From: Nymphaea colorata
Taxonomy: Eukaryota > Streptophyta > Magnoliopsida > Nymphaeales > Nymphaeaceae
Length of the DNA: 64,000 nt
Direction: 5' to 3'
NCBI RefSeq assembly: GCF_008831285.2
Contig: NC_045147.1
Location: 8,834,334 to 8,898,333, forward strand
The notes beneath the pieces are model-generated. The model was not told the DNA's origin. It was given only the letters and a program-made list of their open reading frames with translations, and ran no database searches. The position numbers and the translations under genes are program-made. Position 1 is the stretch's first letter, and every line of letters begins with the position of its first letter. Shown here in pieces: positions 1 to 11,524 of this stretch.

Positions 1-464
1 GCGATAAACAACTTCAGAAGGCCTTCAACGAACCAGCAGCTTAAATCAGTAAAAGATCTTCTAATAATTCTTCAAGTAGTAGCCCAATGGCTCTGATACC
101 ATGAAAACATAACTGTAACTATCACTAATGAAGCATATAACAGAAATAGGCACTAAGGCCTCGTGAAAAGTATAATCCTTATTCAAATGAACATTGAACG
201 GCTGTAAAAACACAACATGAATCTGTACAAAGAATAATATGCCTATTTATACAAGAGGGAGGGCTAAACTAGCCATTGGATCTACCCAACGGCTAGAACA
301 AAAATAGAAAATAAAAACAAAAAAGAAAATAAAAAATGTAAAACCTAACTATGATAACATCTAACTAAGGCATCCTAAATACAAATATTAACCTATATTC
401 ATATATGTAATATGCATACATAAGCAGAGGTGATATTTATATACATATACCCTATTTCTTAACA
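1..464 (-). mobile_element. Ty1/copia-type LTR retrotransposon, 5' end (PBS and 5' LTR), truncated by window edge
   Basis: The element reads on the minus strand. The LTR (102-464, 363 bp) begins TGTTAAGAAATAGGG and ends GTTATGTTTTCA in sense orientation, so it has TG...CA ends. It is followed directly by a primer-binding site, seen on the plus strand as tggctctgatacca (88-101), complementary to initiator Met-tRNA. Positions 1-87 are internal leader and the coding part lies outside the window. A TATA box (TATAAATAGG, plus-strand 242-251) sits just downstream of an inverted pair of AACGG-type motifs (270-280, 285-295). The missing left end prevents a target-duplication check. The copia assignment rests on the PBS and on LTR motifs shared with the two copia elements at 29-34 and 50-56 kb. 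Confidence 0.75.
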
Positions 465-479
465 AAAACAAGGGATGGA

Positions 480-1345
480 TATATGATCAACAAGAAAGCT
501 ATATGTAAAAGACAAGTGATAAATGTTTACTGATATGTACTATACTACACTTGAAGTAATTACACACATTAAACAAGTAATTTACCTGTATCGAAGCTCG
601 ATGAAAATGACCAAGATCTACAAACATGGATTTGGCACCTGAAAGAGCATATGCAATGGATTTTTTAGTATGACCCTGAGATTTGTTGTACACTTAGGAA
701 AGACTGTTACCTATTATACGCTACAACTGTTATAGAAAGGACAATGCCACCAAGCAACAGCCATCCTTCCTTGCTATTTCTTATAAAGAGACTGCATAAT
801 GTGGAGATAGAGCCATAAACATGTGTGGGTAGTGATGTGAGATGCCACAAATGCGAATGGCTGCAGTAGTAAAAGTTCAGGCGGCCATAATGGGGAAGAA
901 AAGAAAAGCAAGACGTGCAGTGCCAAATCTTTGTACTAGAAACAAAAGTCCCAACTGTGGCTGATAGAGCTTTCACAACAGCTGCACGAAACAGACATGG
1001 TCCCATTAGTGTACAAATCATTCTCCTGCACATAAGCTAAAAACTCAACTTTGATAATGGAGGGAACTGGACCTCGCAGATCATCCATAGCTATAAGACT
1101 GAAGCAGAAAAATATTGAAATATCAAATGCATATCCTCATAATATTTGTCCAGAAATATTAACTTCCTGTGAAGCAAACTCAAAACAATTTCCAATGCAA
1201 GAAACCTAATATTGACAGAGTAAGTATGCCATCACCAATTAGCATACACATTCCCAGCATCGCAACAAATGGAACCACCCTTCTGACAAGAATACTGCCC
1301 TCAAATAACTTGACCAGTTTTTATGTGTTTCAGTGCCTCTGTGCT
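480..1345 (-). pseudogene. HAK/KUP-family potassium transporter fragment (decayed)
   Basis: On the minus strand, pieces in order match the core of plant HAK/KUP K+ transporters. About 1330-1214 reads KLVKLFEGSILVRR, then a membrane segment with GMCMLIGDGILT (family GTCMVIGDGVLT). About 1104-1048 reads AMDDLRGPVPSI. 981-727 includes VQRFGTARLAFLF, PIMAA, HHYPHMFMALSPHY and KEGWLLLGGIVLSIT. 638-586 reads GAKSMFVDLGHFHRASIQ (family SEAMFADLGHFN). Exon edges at 981 (acceptor) and 638/586 (acceptor/donor) are canonical. The Trp after PIMAA is a TGA stop, frames shift between pieces, and the 727 donor has lost the G of GT. The family transports K+ across membranes. Only the middle third is present and a copia LTR lies immediately 3', so this is a pseudogene or captured fragment. 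Confidence 0.72.
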
Positions 1346-1676
1346 GCCATCATCTGCACTTAACCAAAATGTCGGCATGGAAGATGTCCAACTTTTGTGT
1401 GCCTACAAAGCTATGAATATAATGCAAAAGCTCCACCTGCAATCCAGAAAATCCAAGTGTACATGTCATCATTGAGAAAGAAATCATAAGGGTATCTGTA
1501 TGACTATGTAAGAGGCCATTCAAAATGTAAATAAATCATTGAAGTACTTTTGCATGCATTTGCAGTCCCTAATTAGAAATTCAGGCATCTAAAGACACCA
1601 AGATTGTGGCATGCATGTAGAAACAATGACTTCATAGCATATACTACCTTTTGCTTTGTGTTCTTTCATATCCTTC
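1346..1676. other. Unassigned intronic or intergenic sequence
   Basis: No coding similarity was recognised between the potassium-transporter fragment and the duplicated exon. It may be intron. Confidence 0.3.
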
Positions 1677-1792
1677 AATCTTAATAGCAAGCTTAGCAGC
1701 CTGCTCATGTAAGAGTACACTTATGTCAGAAACTTTGGCATCATCAATAATCTGCCTTGGATTGGCGGCACTTGGATAAATGTGACCGATGT
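1677..1792 (-). repeat. Duplicated exon-like segment, copy 1 (in frame)
   Basis: The minus strand encodes an open stretch including DIGHIYPSAANPRQ, IIDDAKVSDISVLL and HEQAAKLAIKIEG, continuing downstream to YERTQSKR before a possible GT donor near 1647. The same 116 bp recurs at 2605-2719. The protein family was not recognised. The highly coding-like composition argues for an exon of a real or decayed minus-strand gene. Confidence 0.6.
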
Positions 1793-2604
1793 TTAAATCG
1801 CTATTCTTAGTTATTGGAGCACAGTGAAATGAAGGTTATCAAGCTATTTTATGTAATGACTCACTCCATGAAGTTGTGGGATGAACTATAATGTGCACCT
1901 ACCCTGCTAAGCAAACAGCTTGCCTGTTTATCAGAATCTGATTTACTGCTATTACCTTCACATGTTCCTAAACATGCATATCTAGCATTTCATGTTTATG
2001 AAAATGCTGATTTTTCTTTGTGTCATTTTCCCTTTCTTTTTTTGAACAAACCAACCACAAAAGCAAAACCTGATGCTCAAGCAATGACAAGTTCAGTCGA
2101 ACGATGTTGGTTATTTACAGTCCTAGTGCTTATTGATCGAGACACCAGAAATTATGAAGTCTCTGCCAAAAAGAGCACATGCCAATCTATATAAAACACA
2201 CATAATTGCATCTTATACAAAGAAAAGAAATGTACGTTGGCTGACATTATTGAGTATTGACACTTGTTTATTTCCTAATATCACATCCAAGTTCTAGATC
2301 TTCAAGTCCATAATTACTGGAAGCATTTACTTGTCTTGACGGCCTGCTAAGTAGTGGGAAACCAAGTGATTTCTACACTGGCTTTTCTTATTATGGCAAG
2401 CATGGTTTCCGGGATATGAAGTCTCATGACAGCTAATTGTTCTAGGAAAAAGAAAAGGAAACACTTGGACCAATAGTTAATTTCTGATTTCTACAATAGG
2501 ACCACTATGTTGATCGTTTTTCATCTAACTAAAGGACAAGCCTTAGATTAAGACAAATTTTCTTTAATTCCCTAAAACTTAAATGCTGTCCTAAAAGAAC
2601 TTCT
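1793..2604. other. 812-bp segment between direct exon duplicates
   Basis: This segment is flanked by the 116-bp and 115-bp direct repeats. No open coding frame, LTR or terminal inverted repeat was recognised. It is AT-rich and looks like intron or insertion filler. Confidence 0.35.
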
Positions 2605-2719
2605 AATCTTAATAGCAAGCTTAGCAGCCTGCTCATGTAAGAGTACACTTATGTCAGAAACTTTGGCATCATCAATAATCTGCCTTGGATTGGCGGCACT
2701 GGATAAATGTGACCGATGT
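2605..2719 (-). repeat. Duplicated exon-like segment, copy 2 (1-bp deletion)
   Basis: Nearly identical to 1677-1792 but lacking one T, which breaks the reading frame after the GHIYP codons. Upstream on the minus strand the reading continues from NLLF into DIGHIYP, while copy 1 has unrelated sequence there. Copy 2 therefore keeps the natural 5' side of the exon and copy 1 keeps the natural 3' side. Confidence 0.6.
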
Positions 2720-3391
2720 CAAAGAGCAAGTTGCTTCACCTAAAAAGACAGTTTGTGTTAACACCATAGACTTACACATCAAATTGAAGCACATTGGGAA
2801 TATCAGTCAACATATTTCATACTCAATACACTAACAGCCAAGAGCATAAAAGTCATAGTTGGAACACCTCATCCTAGACGATGGATTCAATACAAGTCCA
2901 CGCTAGAAAATCACATATTCCCCAATCTCGCATTTACGTGTGATAAAGGAGAAACAAACCTGCCATCAATATGCTCCCAATTAACTTCACAACAGTTTTA
3001 TCCTTAACCCAGATGTAAATCCAGATGCAGATATGACAAACAGATATTTTATCAATCCAAGAGAGTTGAAAAAACAATACATAGTTCTGAAGAAGATAGA
3101 TTCAACAACTTATTTGTATTTGTAAACCGAAAATCCGAAATGAAGCTAATTAACAGTTCAAATATAAAATCAATGAATAAATTAACAAAACATTTGTGCA
3201 GATTGATGAGAGGAACTTTGGAAAGGGAAAGTGCAATTCAGTTGCAAAATGCAACTCTACAAGCAGATGATGGTTAATGGATGTGAGGCCTCCACAAGAC
3301 TTGAGAATGAAAGTGAAGAAAGTAAAAGCATGCAAATCTGGAAAGTAGAATAGCTACAGAAAAATAAATAAGAACAAGAAGAAGAATAAGA

Positions 3392-3431
<40 letters not shown>

Positions 3432-3810
3432 CATGCTAGTTGTGGAGCTTCACGTTGACAGTTTTTCGGTTGTCTCCAAACCACAAAGGGAGATGGATGT
3501 TGGTGCCTGGTGGGGTCTGATCCATCTAGAGGAGGATGTCAGTGGCGTGCAGAAGCAAAATAGGTTATATATGCACCAACTTACATGAAATTTTCATACG
3601 CCAATATAGTTATGATGAAAACACCCCTAGTTAATAGAAAATAGAACTTTTTGTAAGGGCAAAAAATAAAATAAAAAAAGTAAGGTTTTGATGCTCTTTA
3701 AAGCCTAGACATAATCATTGTGTCAGTTCGTATATGCAGATTGTTAAGACCAATATACTCCTCAGAGTGGCAAAGAATCGTTTTCATTTTTTTTAGTCAC
3801 ACTCAAGTTA
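2720..3810. other. Unassigned AT-rich region with an (AG)n microsatellite
   Basis: An (AG)n tract lies at about 3393-3429. A short minus-strand reading from about 3523 (MDQTPPGTNIHLPLWFGD) looks protein-like but ends at a stop after about 29 codons and was not recognised. Nothing else could be supported. Confidence 0.35.
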
Positions 3811-4050
3811 TTATCTCATATCCCTGACGTTATCTCATACCCCTGTCGTTATCTCATACTCATTATCTCATATGTCTCTCATTATCTCATACCCTTTGTT
3901 GTTATCTCATACTCATGTCAGTATCTCATATCATCCTCTATCATTGTCTCAGATGCTATGGGTATGAGATATTGACATGAATATGAGATAATATGTATGA
4001 GATAACGACAAATGTGTGAGATAATGACAGGAGTATGAGATAACGACAGA
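3811..4050. repeat. Inverted array of short TTATCTCATA / TATGAGATAA motifs
   Basis: From 3811 to about 3955 the motif TTATCTCATA, often followed by CCCTGTCGT-like bases, is repeated about eight times in one orientation. From about 3957 to 4050 its reverse complement (TATGAGATAACGACA-like) is repeated about six times. The whole would fold into a long imperfect hairpin. It resembles a foldback-type DNA element or a hairpin-forming satellite, but flanking target duplications were not found. Confidence 0.7.
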
Positions 4051-5659
4051 GTTAAGAATGTTTATTGTGCACATATAATGTTAGGGCGCTGAAGCAAATA
4101 TGCATATTGGTAGTAAGGTCTACTCATCGACGTATGCTCGTTGCGTACATGGGGTGGTGTACAGAACTTGATCTTAGTCATAGTGGGTGAAGGTGAGAGT
4201 AGCAATGTCTGAATGATGGTAGGCCTAGGGCAGTGGGCCAAGGTGGGAGTCGCAATGAATACTGGATAGAACTGAGCACCAATGGATAGTTGTGGTGAGT
4301 CTAGCAATTGCCTGAGCATTGAGCAATGGTCAATGAGAGAGAAGAAAGAAATAGAGAGAGAAGGGACATGAACATGGAAGACCCGAATCAGTTCTGACTT
4401 TGATGAAACACCATCTAGATTTCTTGAACCTCCAGGATTGTCAAATTATGTTATGTTGACAAGAAAAAAGATCAAGGTAAATGACAAACTTTTTTGGGAG
4501 TGTTCAGGTCATCTCTCAAATAAAGGAGGAAAATCATTCTGAAAACACTTGATGATTGACTTTTACCTATTTTGTTCTAAAATCTTAGCACATGACAAGT
4601 GCTCAATATTTCTTATGCAAGTTATAAACATGAAAACTGCCAAAAGCCCTATAGACTCTATTGGAAAATGTTTTTGTGAGCTATGATCCTTGAACATGGC
4701 ACTAGGCACAAGTTTAAATGGTTTAAGCATTTGCTACTATGAGGCCCAAAGCACCAAACATAGTGAAAAACTTATTAATAATGAAGGAGCCTACTTGCAG
4801 GTTGATGGATGTGGTTGCTGCATGAAAGTACGAAATGTAATGGACCATCTATTTGTGGTCAGCTTCTACCATTTAATTTTCCTGATGAAAGTAGACCTGA
4901 ATGGATCTGCAGTTTCACATCTAGCTCTATATGACATTGTTGTACTGGATGTGTGGTTTATTCAAATACATGCATCCACAAGTTTAATTTTCTTTTTGGC
5001 CCCTTCTGAATTTATAATAGAAGAATAATTCAATGAGGAATATATAGAAAAAAAAAAACTGTTTCAAGTATAAAGTTGACAAAATAAGTATTCTAATTCG
5101 ACTCATTCTCATACAGATCATGAATGTTTGGAATCCATATTATGCAAGGAGACATTGCTTTTGCTACTTCTAACGGTCAAAGAGAGCCCCCTTCATTAAT
5201 CTCCCCAAGTAGGATTCATTAGCCACTTTGAGTAGTATGTAAAAATGAGAATGGTGTCAAAATTTATGAATAATGACCAAAAATTTCATGGTTGCTTTTG
5301 ATCCTGCAACAGTCTTTCAAAATATAAATGGATAAATTGCTTTAGAAGCTTTTATTTTTTATCAAAGACCAATCTGAAGTTGAATATATTTATGGAGTTG
5401 ATTGCTGATACTCATTTTTACATTGGAAATACCAATAGTGCAGAGGCCAGGAAAAATCAATGTATGAGCATCAGAACAAACTAAGACAATTTTGTAGTAA
5501 GAACCACAAGTATATAAAATTCATGAAGATTTCTCAAAACAAGTAAGATGTAAATTAGTGTCAAGTTCATAACGTGAACGAGGCCCTCAATTTGAAAACC
5601 TAGCCTATGATTGGGAGGATAAAATAGGAGACAGGAATAGGTATAATAAAATCTAACGC
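4051..5659. other. No supported gene
   Basis: AT-rich sequence. A 112-codon open stretch at 4690-5028 lacks recognisable family motifs and is probably chance. No LTR, TIR or RNA gene was recognised. Confidence 0.4.
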
Positions 5660-6147
5660 AGGGCCGAATCAGAGGGACCAGGTAGATTTAGACTTGCTTG
5701 ATGCATCTAAGGATCCATTTCAAACGAGGCAGTGGTCGAGATCTCCAACGAGCATCCATGTACAAGTTGAATCTCTGAACCAAAGGAAGTGCACGTGAGG
5801 AGATCTGTGTGTACGACAAAGGGACAAAGGCCGCAGGTTCAGCTTCAAGCTTAGTTTGGATATTTTCGGGTCCAGTTAGAGCGTTTGGATCTTTTATTTT
5901 ATTTTTTTATCCATTTTCCATTTTTTATTTAATTTGAGCTATAAATACCTCACGTGTGAGGTTAGGTTTTTTTTTTTTTATGTTCTTCTGGAGAAAGAAA
6001 AATTCCAACGTATGGGAGATTAGGGCTATTAACTTTGTTTCGATCATACTTTGTCATTTTTATTACAAACTGTTTCTTGAATTATTGATTGAAAGATTGT
6101 TGAGTCAGGATTTGGAAGAGAAGATCCTCCCTACTGCTGCATTAACT
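5660..6147 (+). repeat. 5' LTR of an old Ty3/gypsy element (approximate ends)
   Basis: The segment is homologous to 37312-37784, sharing the CTTGATGCATCTA(A/G)GGATC motif, a GAGCTATAAATACCT TATA region, GGGAGATTAGGGCTATT and the end AGATCCTCCCTA(C/T)TGCTGCAT. It is followed at 6148-6160 by a decayed primer-binding site. The exact 5' boundary is uncertain because homology may begin in the tail of the coding region. Confidence 0.6.
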
Positions 6148-6160
6148 TGATATAAAAGTC
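6148..6160 (+). other. Decayed primer-binding site of the old gypsy element
   Basis: TGATATAAAAGTC aligns to TGGTATCAGAGCC with four changes, three of them G-to-A or C-to-T transitions as expected from cytosine-methylation decay. Its position directly after the LTR supports the 5' LTR assignment. Confidence 0.5.
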
Positions 6161-6179
6161 TTCGTTCATCTTTCCTAGT

Positions 6180-6690
6180 TTGATTGTGATGGCATGTAGT
6201 TTGAGAACGAGTCTTGAAGGCTGGCGGGAAGATATTGGGAATCAAATTGCCTTGTTGAAGGACACAAATGATGTCATTGACCGAGACTACAAGATCAAAG
6301 CAAGGAAGCTTCCAACTATTGGCACGATTGATCAATGGGATGCAAACAATATGCCACAAAAAAGAACGAGCTTTAAAGAATATCCATGAAAAAAACAACT
6401 AACGATTTGAGGTGTTAAAGAAAATCTATGGAAAGCAAGTAATGGTGGATGATGGTGGCACAACTAATGGATCACAAAATGTTGATGCAAATCAGATAAT
6501 CGACCCATCTATTGATCAAATTCAAGAAAATCTAATGTTAGGGTTTCCCCAAAACCATGCCTTGGGCCTAGGGATTGAAGACATTCAATTGTGCAAAACT
6601 GATGCTAGAAGCCGATGGCAAGGGATGCCTGATGTTGGACGGGAGCAACTTCAGCCGGAGAATCACTGTCGCCAGGTGAAATCATGCTAA
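6180..6690 (+). pseudogene. gag N-terminal remnant of the old gypsy element
   Basis: Two broken open stretches (6180-6389 and about 6412-6690) follow the leader. The first includes SLRTSLEGWREDIGNQIALL and the second GFPQNHALGLGIED. No conserved domain is visible. Position after LTR and PBS is the main argument for a gag start. The frame changes near 6390. The remainder of gag resumes, with sequence missing, at 18728 on the far side of the inserted chromovirus. Confidence 0.45.
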
Positions 6691-6924
6691 AAACCACTCT
6701 TTTATTTACTGTTCTTAGTGATGCAAACCAACCATTTAGGGGATCATTCTAGGAAGCAATGATGCATTGGTTGTCTTCTTCAGTGCTGACCCAACGTCCA
6801 TGGGTGCTGACGCTGTCGACCACCGGATACACGTCAGATGTTGCATTTGGGCCTGTAGAGGGAACGCACGTGCTTTGGGTGTAGGAGAAAGGGGTGACAC
6901 CCTCGCCCAACAGTAGGGGCCACC
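6691..6924. other. Unassigned segment left of the Tekay-like insertion
   Basis: No homology to the other gypsy copies in the window was recognised. It is probably old gypsy leader or gag sequence lost from the other copies. Confidence 0.3.
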
Positions 6925-9900
6925 TGTTACGGACCAGCCACTAGGTCCAGACCCAATGCCAACGGAGCAGGCCGGACCCAGCCGGCTGAAGCGGAAAGCG
7001 TCTAAGCTATGGGCTCAGACAATGGAGCACGTCGACGAGTTTCCCAAGGAGGTTAACGAAGCATCAATACCGGTTGCAGCGGGAGGAGTGGGAGGAGCAA
7101 CTAGGTCCAAAGAGGTGCTCAAACGGGACAGGTCTCAAGGCGTTTCTGAGCTAACTGTTGGGCTCACCGCGTTAGTCGAGTCAAACCAAATGTGAGTCCG
7201 AGCATCCTAGACACTTGAGCCTATCTAAGACCTAAAGTCTTAAACGATTGGCTAAGTCACTCGGACTTAGCCCATGAACTCTAACCGAAGTGTGGGCGGC
7301 AACCCACACGAGGTCCCCGTCCTGGGCTCACAAGGCTCAGGGACTATTCGTTTGATTTTAGCATTGGCGCTAGGCCGGTTATTCATTTCGAGTACTTAGT
7401 TGATTCTGGTTTTCAATTTTCAGCACTTAGCTATTCTTTGATTGCAAGGGGATTTGAATAAAGGACCTAAGCCGAGCGGGTTGTGCTTGGCGCGTCAAGG
7501 ATTGGGTCGGATTAGAGAGCGGGTTTGGATTGTAAACCCGGCTCACACTAGGAATGTATACAAGTTTTTGGATCTTGTAGATTGAAAGCAATTTTTGAGT
7601 AATAGAATCATTTGATCGCATTTCTTCTCGCTCCTCTCTCGAGGTCTCTCTCTTCCCTCTCGTCTCCCACCTTGCTCACCCTTGCTCACCCGAGAGCTAG
7701 GCGTCTCCTCCCCCCTCGCGTCCTCTACCACCACGGCGCCTCCTCCTCCTCCACAACGGTCCTTGAAGAGCCATCGTCCCTAGGACACCGGCATAAGGCA
7801 GCAAAGGCTTAGGCGGATCTCCCCAACGGCGGCGGTCCCTCCTTCGTCCACGGTTCTTTCCCCATTCGAAGTGCAGAATACGAGACTTGGTGCCTTCTCC
7901 TTGAACACGAAGGAGTTGAAAGATCAGAGCTCGCTAAGGGAAGGTTGAAGACAAGGTTCATCCCTCGGCTTCAACACAAATGACCAGGTTAGTTCTTTTG
8001 ATTACCTTGTGTTCGCCCGAAGTTGTGTTGGGGTTGCTTACGGGTGGTGTTTATCCTAACTCCTAGGTCTTTCCTCGGCATACCTGAGGGTTCATTTGGA
8101 GAAGACGGTGAAAACAGCCATAAAAGACCCCTTACACGTTTTGGAGAAACTTGGCTAATCATTAGATTTAATCTCATCATATTGATTTGGAATCACACGT
8201 AAGAAAGCTTCAAAATTAAATATCGATGTGCTCGGTTCTCCCCCTGATACATCCGCGGTCCCGCAACCAAGAAGCTAGAAAAGCATTGGTTCTGATCATG
8301 GTTTGAGTGTAGTAAGCAGTCCAGACGCATCGCCTTGAAGAGTAGATTAACATAAGTGATTTTGGGCGAATTCGGACGGTGGGAATACAAGTTCGGCCTC
8401 CTGTCGGATTCCGAAGTAAATCTGGCCACCGCTGCTCAATTCGGCGTCTACAATTGATTCCGGCATCAAGGTTGTATTTACCCTTCGTTCCCTGGTTTCT
8501 TGTGCAATTCTGAAAAGGGCAAAGTGGACATTCGGTGGAAGACCGCAGCCCTAGCCACCAGCCTTGTGCGAGGTTGTCTCCCTTGGACGTCGGCTCTTCC
8601 AGGTTAGTACTACGTGTCCCAACCTCAGTCGTTCTTTTCTCCACGTGTCATCATCTCTACCCCAGCTAGCTCCACATGTCCCTGCACGAGATCAGCCTAG
8701 GATCTCGAGCTCCAACGTTTTTGGAAACCCTTACGGCCGCCGCATATCATTCCTAACCCTATCGCATTCACCTTGGGTCAACCCTAGCTGCAGCCTTTCC
8801 TCAGCCTTCCATCTCGCCAGCTGTCACAATCGCCTGACCCCAAGCGACACCTCATCCTCCAGCTCACCCCTCAAACAGCCAGACCGGTCCCACGCGTTTT
8901 GACGCGTTACTCATCCAGCTCCACGCGATCAATCTCTTTCCCCTCCTCACGCGCGTTCTACCCCACCGGATTAGGCAACCTCTTAGCGCGTCCCTCCTCC
9001 TCTTTCCAATCTCGTAATCACCTCCTATCCGCATCCGTTTCCAGCCCTCCATCTCCCCCACGTGGCGCCATCTCAGCCGTCCAAGCCCTCGAGAGAGATT
9101 AGGAAGAAAATCAGAATCCAAGTTCTGGATTTCCCTTGATTTCCCTCGGATCCCTTCCCTATCGTTTAGGAAAGGAATCCACAACCCTTCCTTATCACGA
9201 GAACTTTATTCCGCGCATCTCTGTCAGTCCCTTCATCTTGCTGCGTGGCAAGATCTCGGCACACCATTTGGCAAAGCCAGCCAAGTCATTCCCGACCCCA
9301 CTAGGCACCCTCTCGCGCCGCCACCTCACCTAGGTAACCCCTCCTTCCTCGCCTTACCTTCACCCGTTAAACTTTAATTGCCTTAGACGAATTAGGTGCA
9401 TTCTCTCCCACCGAGCCCATTCTCTCCTAAGCTAACCTAGTTGACTCGAGCCTACCTCGAGTGTCTCTTGACCCACTTAACCCGGACCCACTCAGCTAGG
9501 TCCAGTAGTCAACACCCCTCTTAGTCAAACCCCTACCTCACTTGGTCGACTTTGACCGAAACCCGTGAGCTTAGGCTCAGCCCCAGCCATCCCCAAGCGG
9601 ACTCACCTCGTAGCTAGGTCTCCCATTCCGCACCGAAGCCACATCACTCCCTAGCCTACCCCAACTCGAGCCCGTATTGACCAGACCAACCTACCCCTAG
9701 AGCCCTACCGAACCGAGCCAGCCCCAGCCTTAGTTAGGTCTAGGTCTCGCCGGCTCAGTCCGACCCTTGCATCGGCCGCATCCCTTCCGTCGGTAACCAC
9801 CGGCGCGCGTGGCCGAGTCACAACACGACGGCAGGCAGGTAGGCGCTGTCATCCTGTCAGTAGCCCCCCTCGGCACTCAGGCGGCCCTTCCGGCCCCGGC

Positions 9901-10859
9901 TTCAGGCTGTCATTGTCCAGCGGCAATCAACCCAGGTGCACGGCAGCAAGCAGCTGTCCAGTCCGCGCCCTCTCGCTCTCGTCCCGTGGGCGAGCGTCCT
10001 TCAGCGGCCATCGTCAGCAGCGACTGCAATCGGCGCACCTAGCGGCAGCCCTCGTCATCCTTGCGCGACAGCCAGCAACCGCGCCCGCGTCATCCAGCCA
10101 AAGTCTGCAGGCCCCTTCCGACGCCCGACAACCGTCCGACAGGCAGGCAAGCGACCAGCGCCAGGTGGCCTTTCCCCTACTCGTCGGCCAGTTTTCCAGC
10201 GGGCGAACTTCTCGTCCTGCCACTTCCGGCCAGCTGGCATCCGAGGAGGCTCTCCACAGCGGGCTTTCCGGTACCGTGAGCTGCAATACCCGGGGGTTGG
10301 TTCTCACCCGGGGTCCTTTATCCGGCTACGCCAAGGGTGTCCCTTGGCTGGTATATTCTTCCTCTCCCTCGTAGCACGGGAAGGGTTTGTTTTTGTTTGT
10401 TTTAGGGAAGCATCGTAGTTTGATTTTTATTGCTTTAGCCCAGGCTTCGGCCTTGCTCCTCACTGTGGTACCTCGAGGGCATTGTGCCCGAGACACGACT
10501 ACAAGGAGCCGACCACCTATTTGCTTCTGTGGGGTGTGGTTTGGCCGTTAGATGTGGTTTGCATGGTTTGGAGTGAGTTGTGAGTGATTTTACTATTGTA
10601 TCGCACGATCTTGTAAAGCTTCACAGCCCTCCTAGTTGATTGTAGTAGGTTGACCTTAGTTAGGATTTTGGGAAAGAGATAACCTGCACTTGTACTCCAG
10701 TCCCAAGGGGTTTGCGCCGGGGTCCTGTCCGGCCGAGTAGTCCTTTGTATTTAATTGTTTAGGATTTTTGGTTTTTAGAATAGGCCTCAAGAAGGTCCTG
10801 GGAAAGTAGGATTGCATTTGGTTCGGGCTTTTCTAGGCCAGCCGGTGTAGATCCTAACG
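6925..10859 (+). repeat. 5' LTR of the chromovirus
   Basis: It starts TGTTACGGACCAGCCACT, matching the 3' LTR start at 16068, and ends just before the PBS at 10862. A stretch at about 9780-10380 is strongly GC- and CpG-rich compared with the rest of the window. A plus-strand open frame at 6956-7195 is the LTR copy of the pol tail. The 3' LTR lacks everything corresponding to 9575-10859. Confidence 0.85.
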
Positions 10860-10861
10860 AT

Positions 10862-10873
10862 TGGTATCAGAGC
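10862..10873 (+). other. Primer-binding site (initiator Met-tRNA)
   Basis: TGGTATCAGAGC, the standard plant retrotransposon PBS, lies two bases after the LTR end. Confidence 0.9.
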
Positions 10874-11524
10874 GCCTCTTGAGGAATATCCGTCAGATTG
10901 AGCATGTGGACCTACGTATCATCGACATCAACGGGCAGTGCCAGCGGATTTCTCTTGGATTTCTGGTAATATCAGTGGTCTTCTTGTCAGATTCGGTTTG
11001 CTTGAGTCAGAGCAGTCGGTCAGAGTCCCCCACGGCTTTCTTTTATTGCGTAGACTAGGGGTTCGCTTGTCCACTCTTGACAAGTGTAGGGCTATACACC
11101 TTGTACACCCGAGGGCAGCCAAGCTCGAGGTGCGTCACCGAGGCACCAGGATGGTGCGGTGGTTTAGGCTCCTAGAGCCCGGTCGAGAGCGAAGTGAGAT
11201 TGCTGAGGCACTTAGGCAAAGTGCGGCATTAGGCGGGCCAACCCATCTCCCTCGCCTTAGATCTCGCGTGCGGCAGCAAGGGCAGTGGCAACGTGGTCAG
11301 AATTTGAGAGTGGCAGCCATTTTTTCTTTTGGATTTCAGCTTGAGAGTGGCAGTGTAGCAGCTTTTGGAATTTATAGTTAGGTCAGAATTAGCGTAGTGC
11401 ATCCTTGGCGCTGGTCAAACCAGATTATACATATGGCCAAGTCAAACAAAAACTTAAACCTGGATGAGCCCGTCCTTGAGGAAACCACCTCGGATCCTCA
11501 AGAACAGCACACAGGGTAGCAGCC
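10874..11524 (+). other. Untranslated leader of the chromovirus
   Basis: The sequence between PBS and the gag ATG has several open stretches in different frames but no recognised motif. Confidence 0.5.

Noticed and set aside
4690-5028. 112-codon open frame (MNMALGTSLNGLSICYYEAQ...)
   Set aside because: No recognisable domain, no coding-like neighbours, and AT-rich context; open frames of this size occur by chance here.
8216-8644. 142-codon minus-strand frame, also present at 17349-17777
   Set aside because: Present in both LTR copies simply because the LTR is duplicated; no protein-family motif.
9913-10418. Long overlapping open frames in three frames within the LTR
   Set aside because: High GC lowers stop frequency, and several frames are open at once; this is LTR sequence, not a gene.
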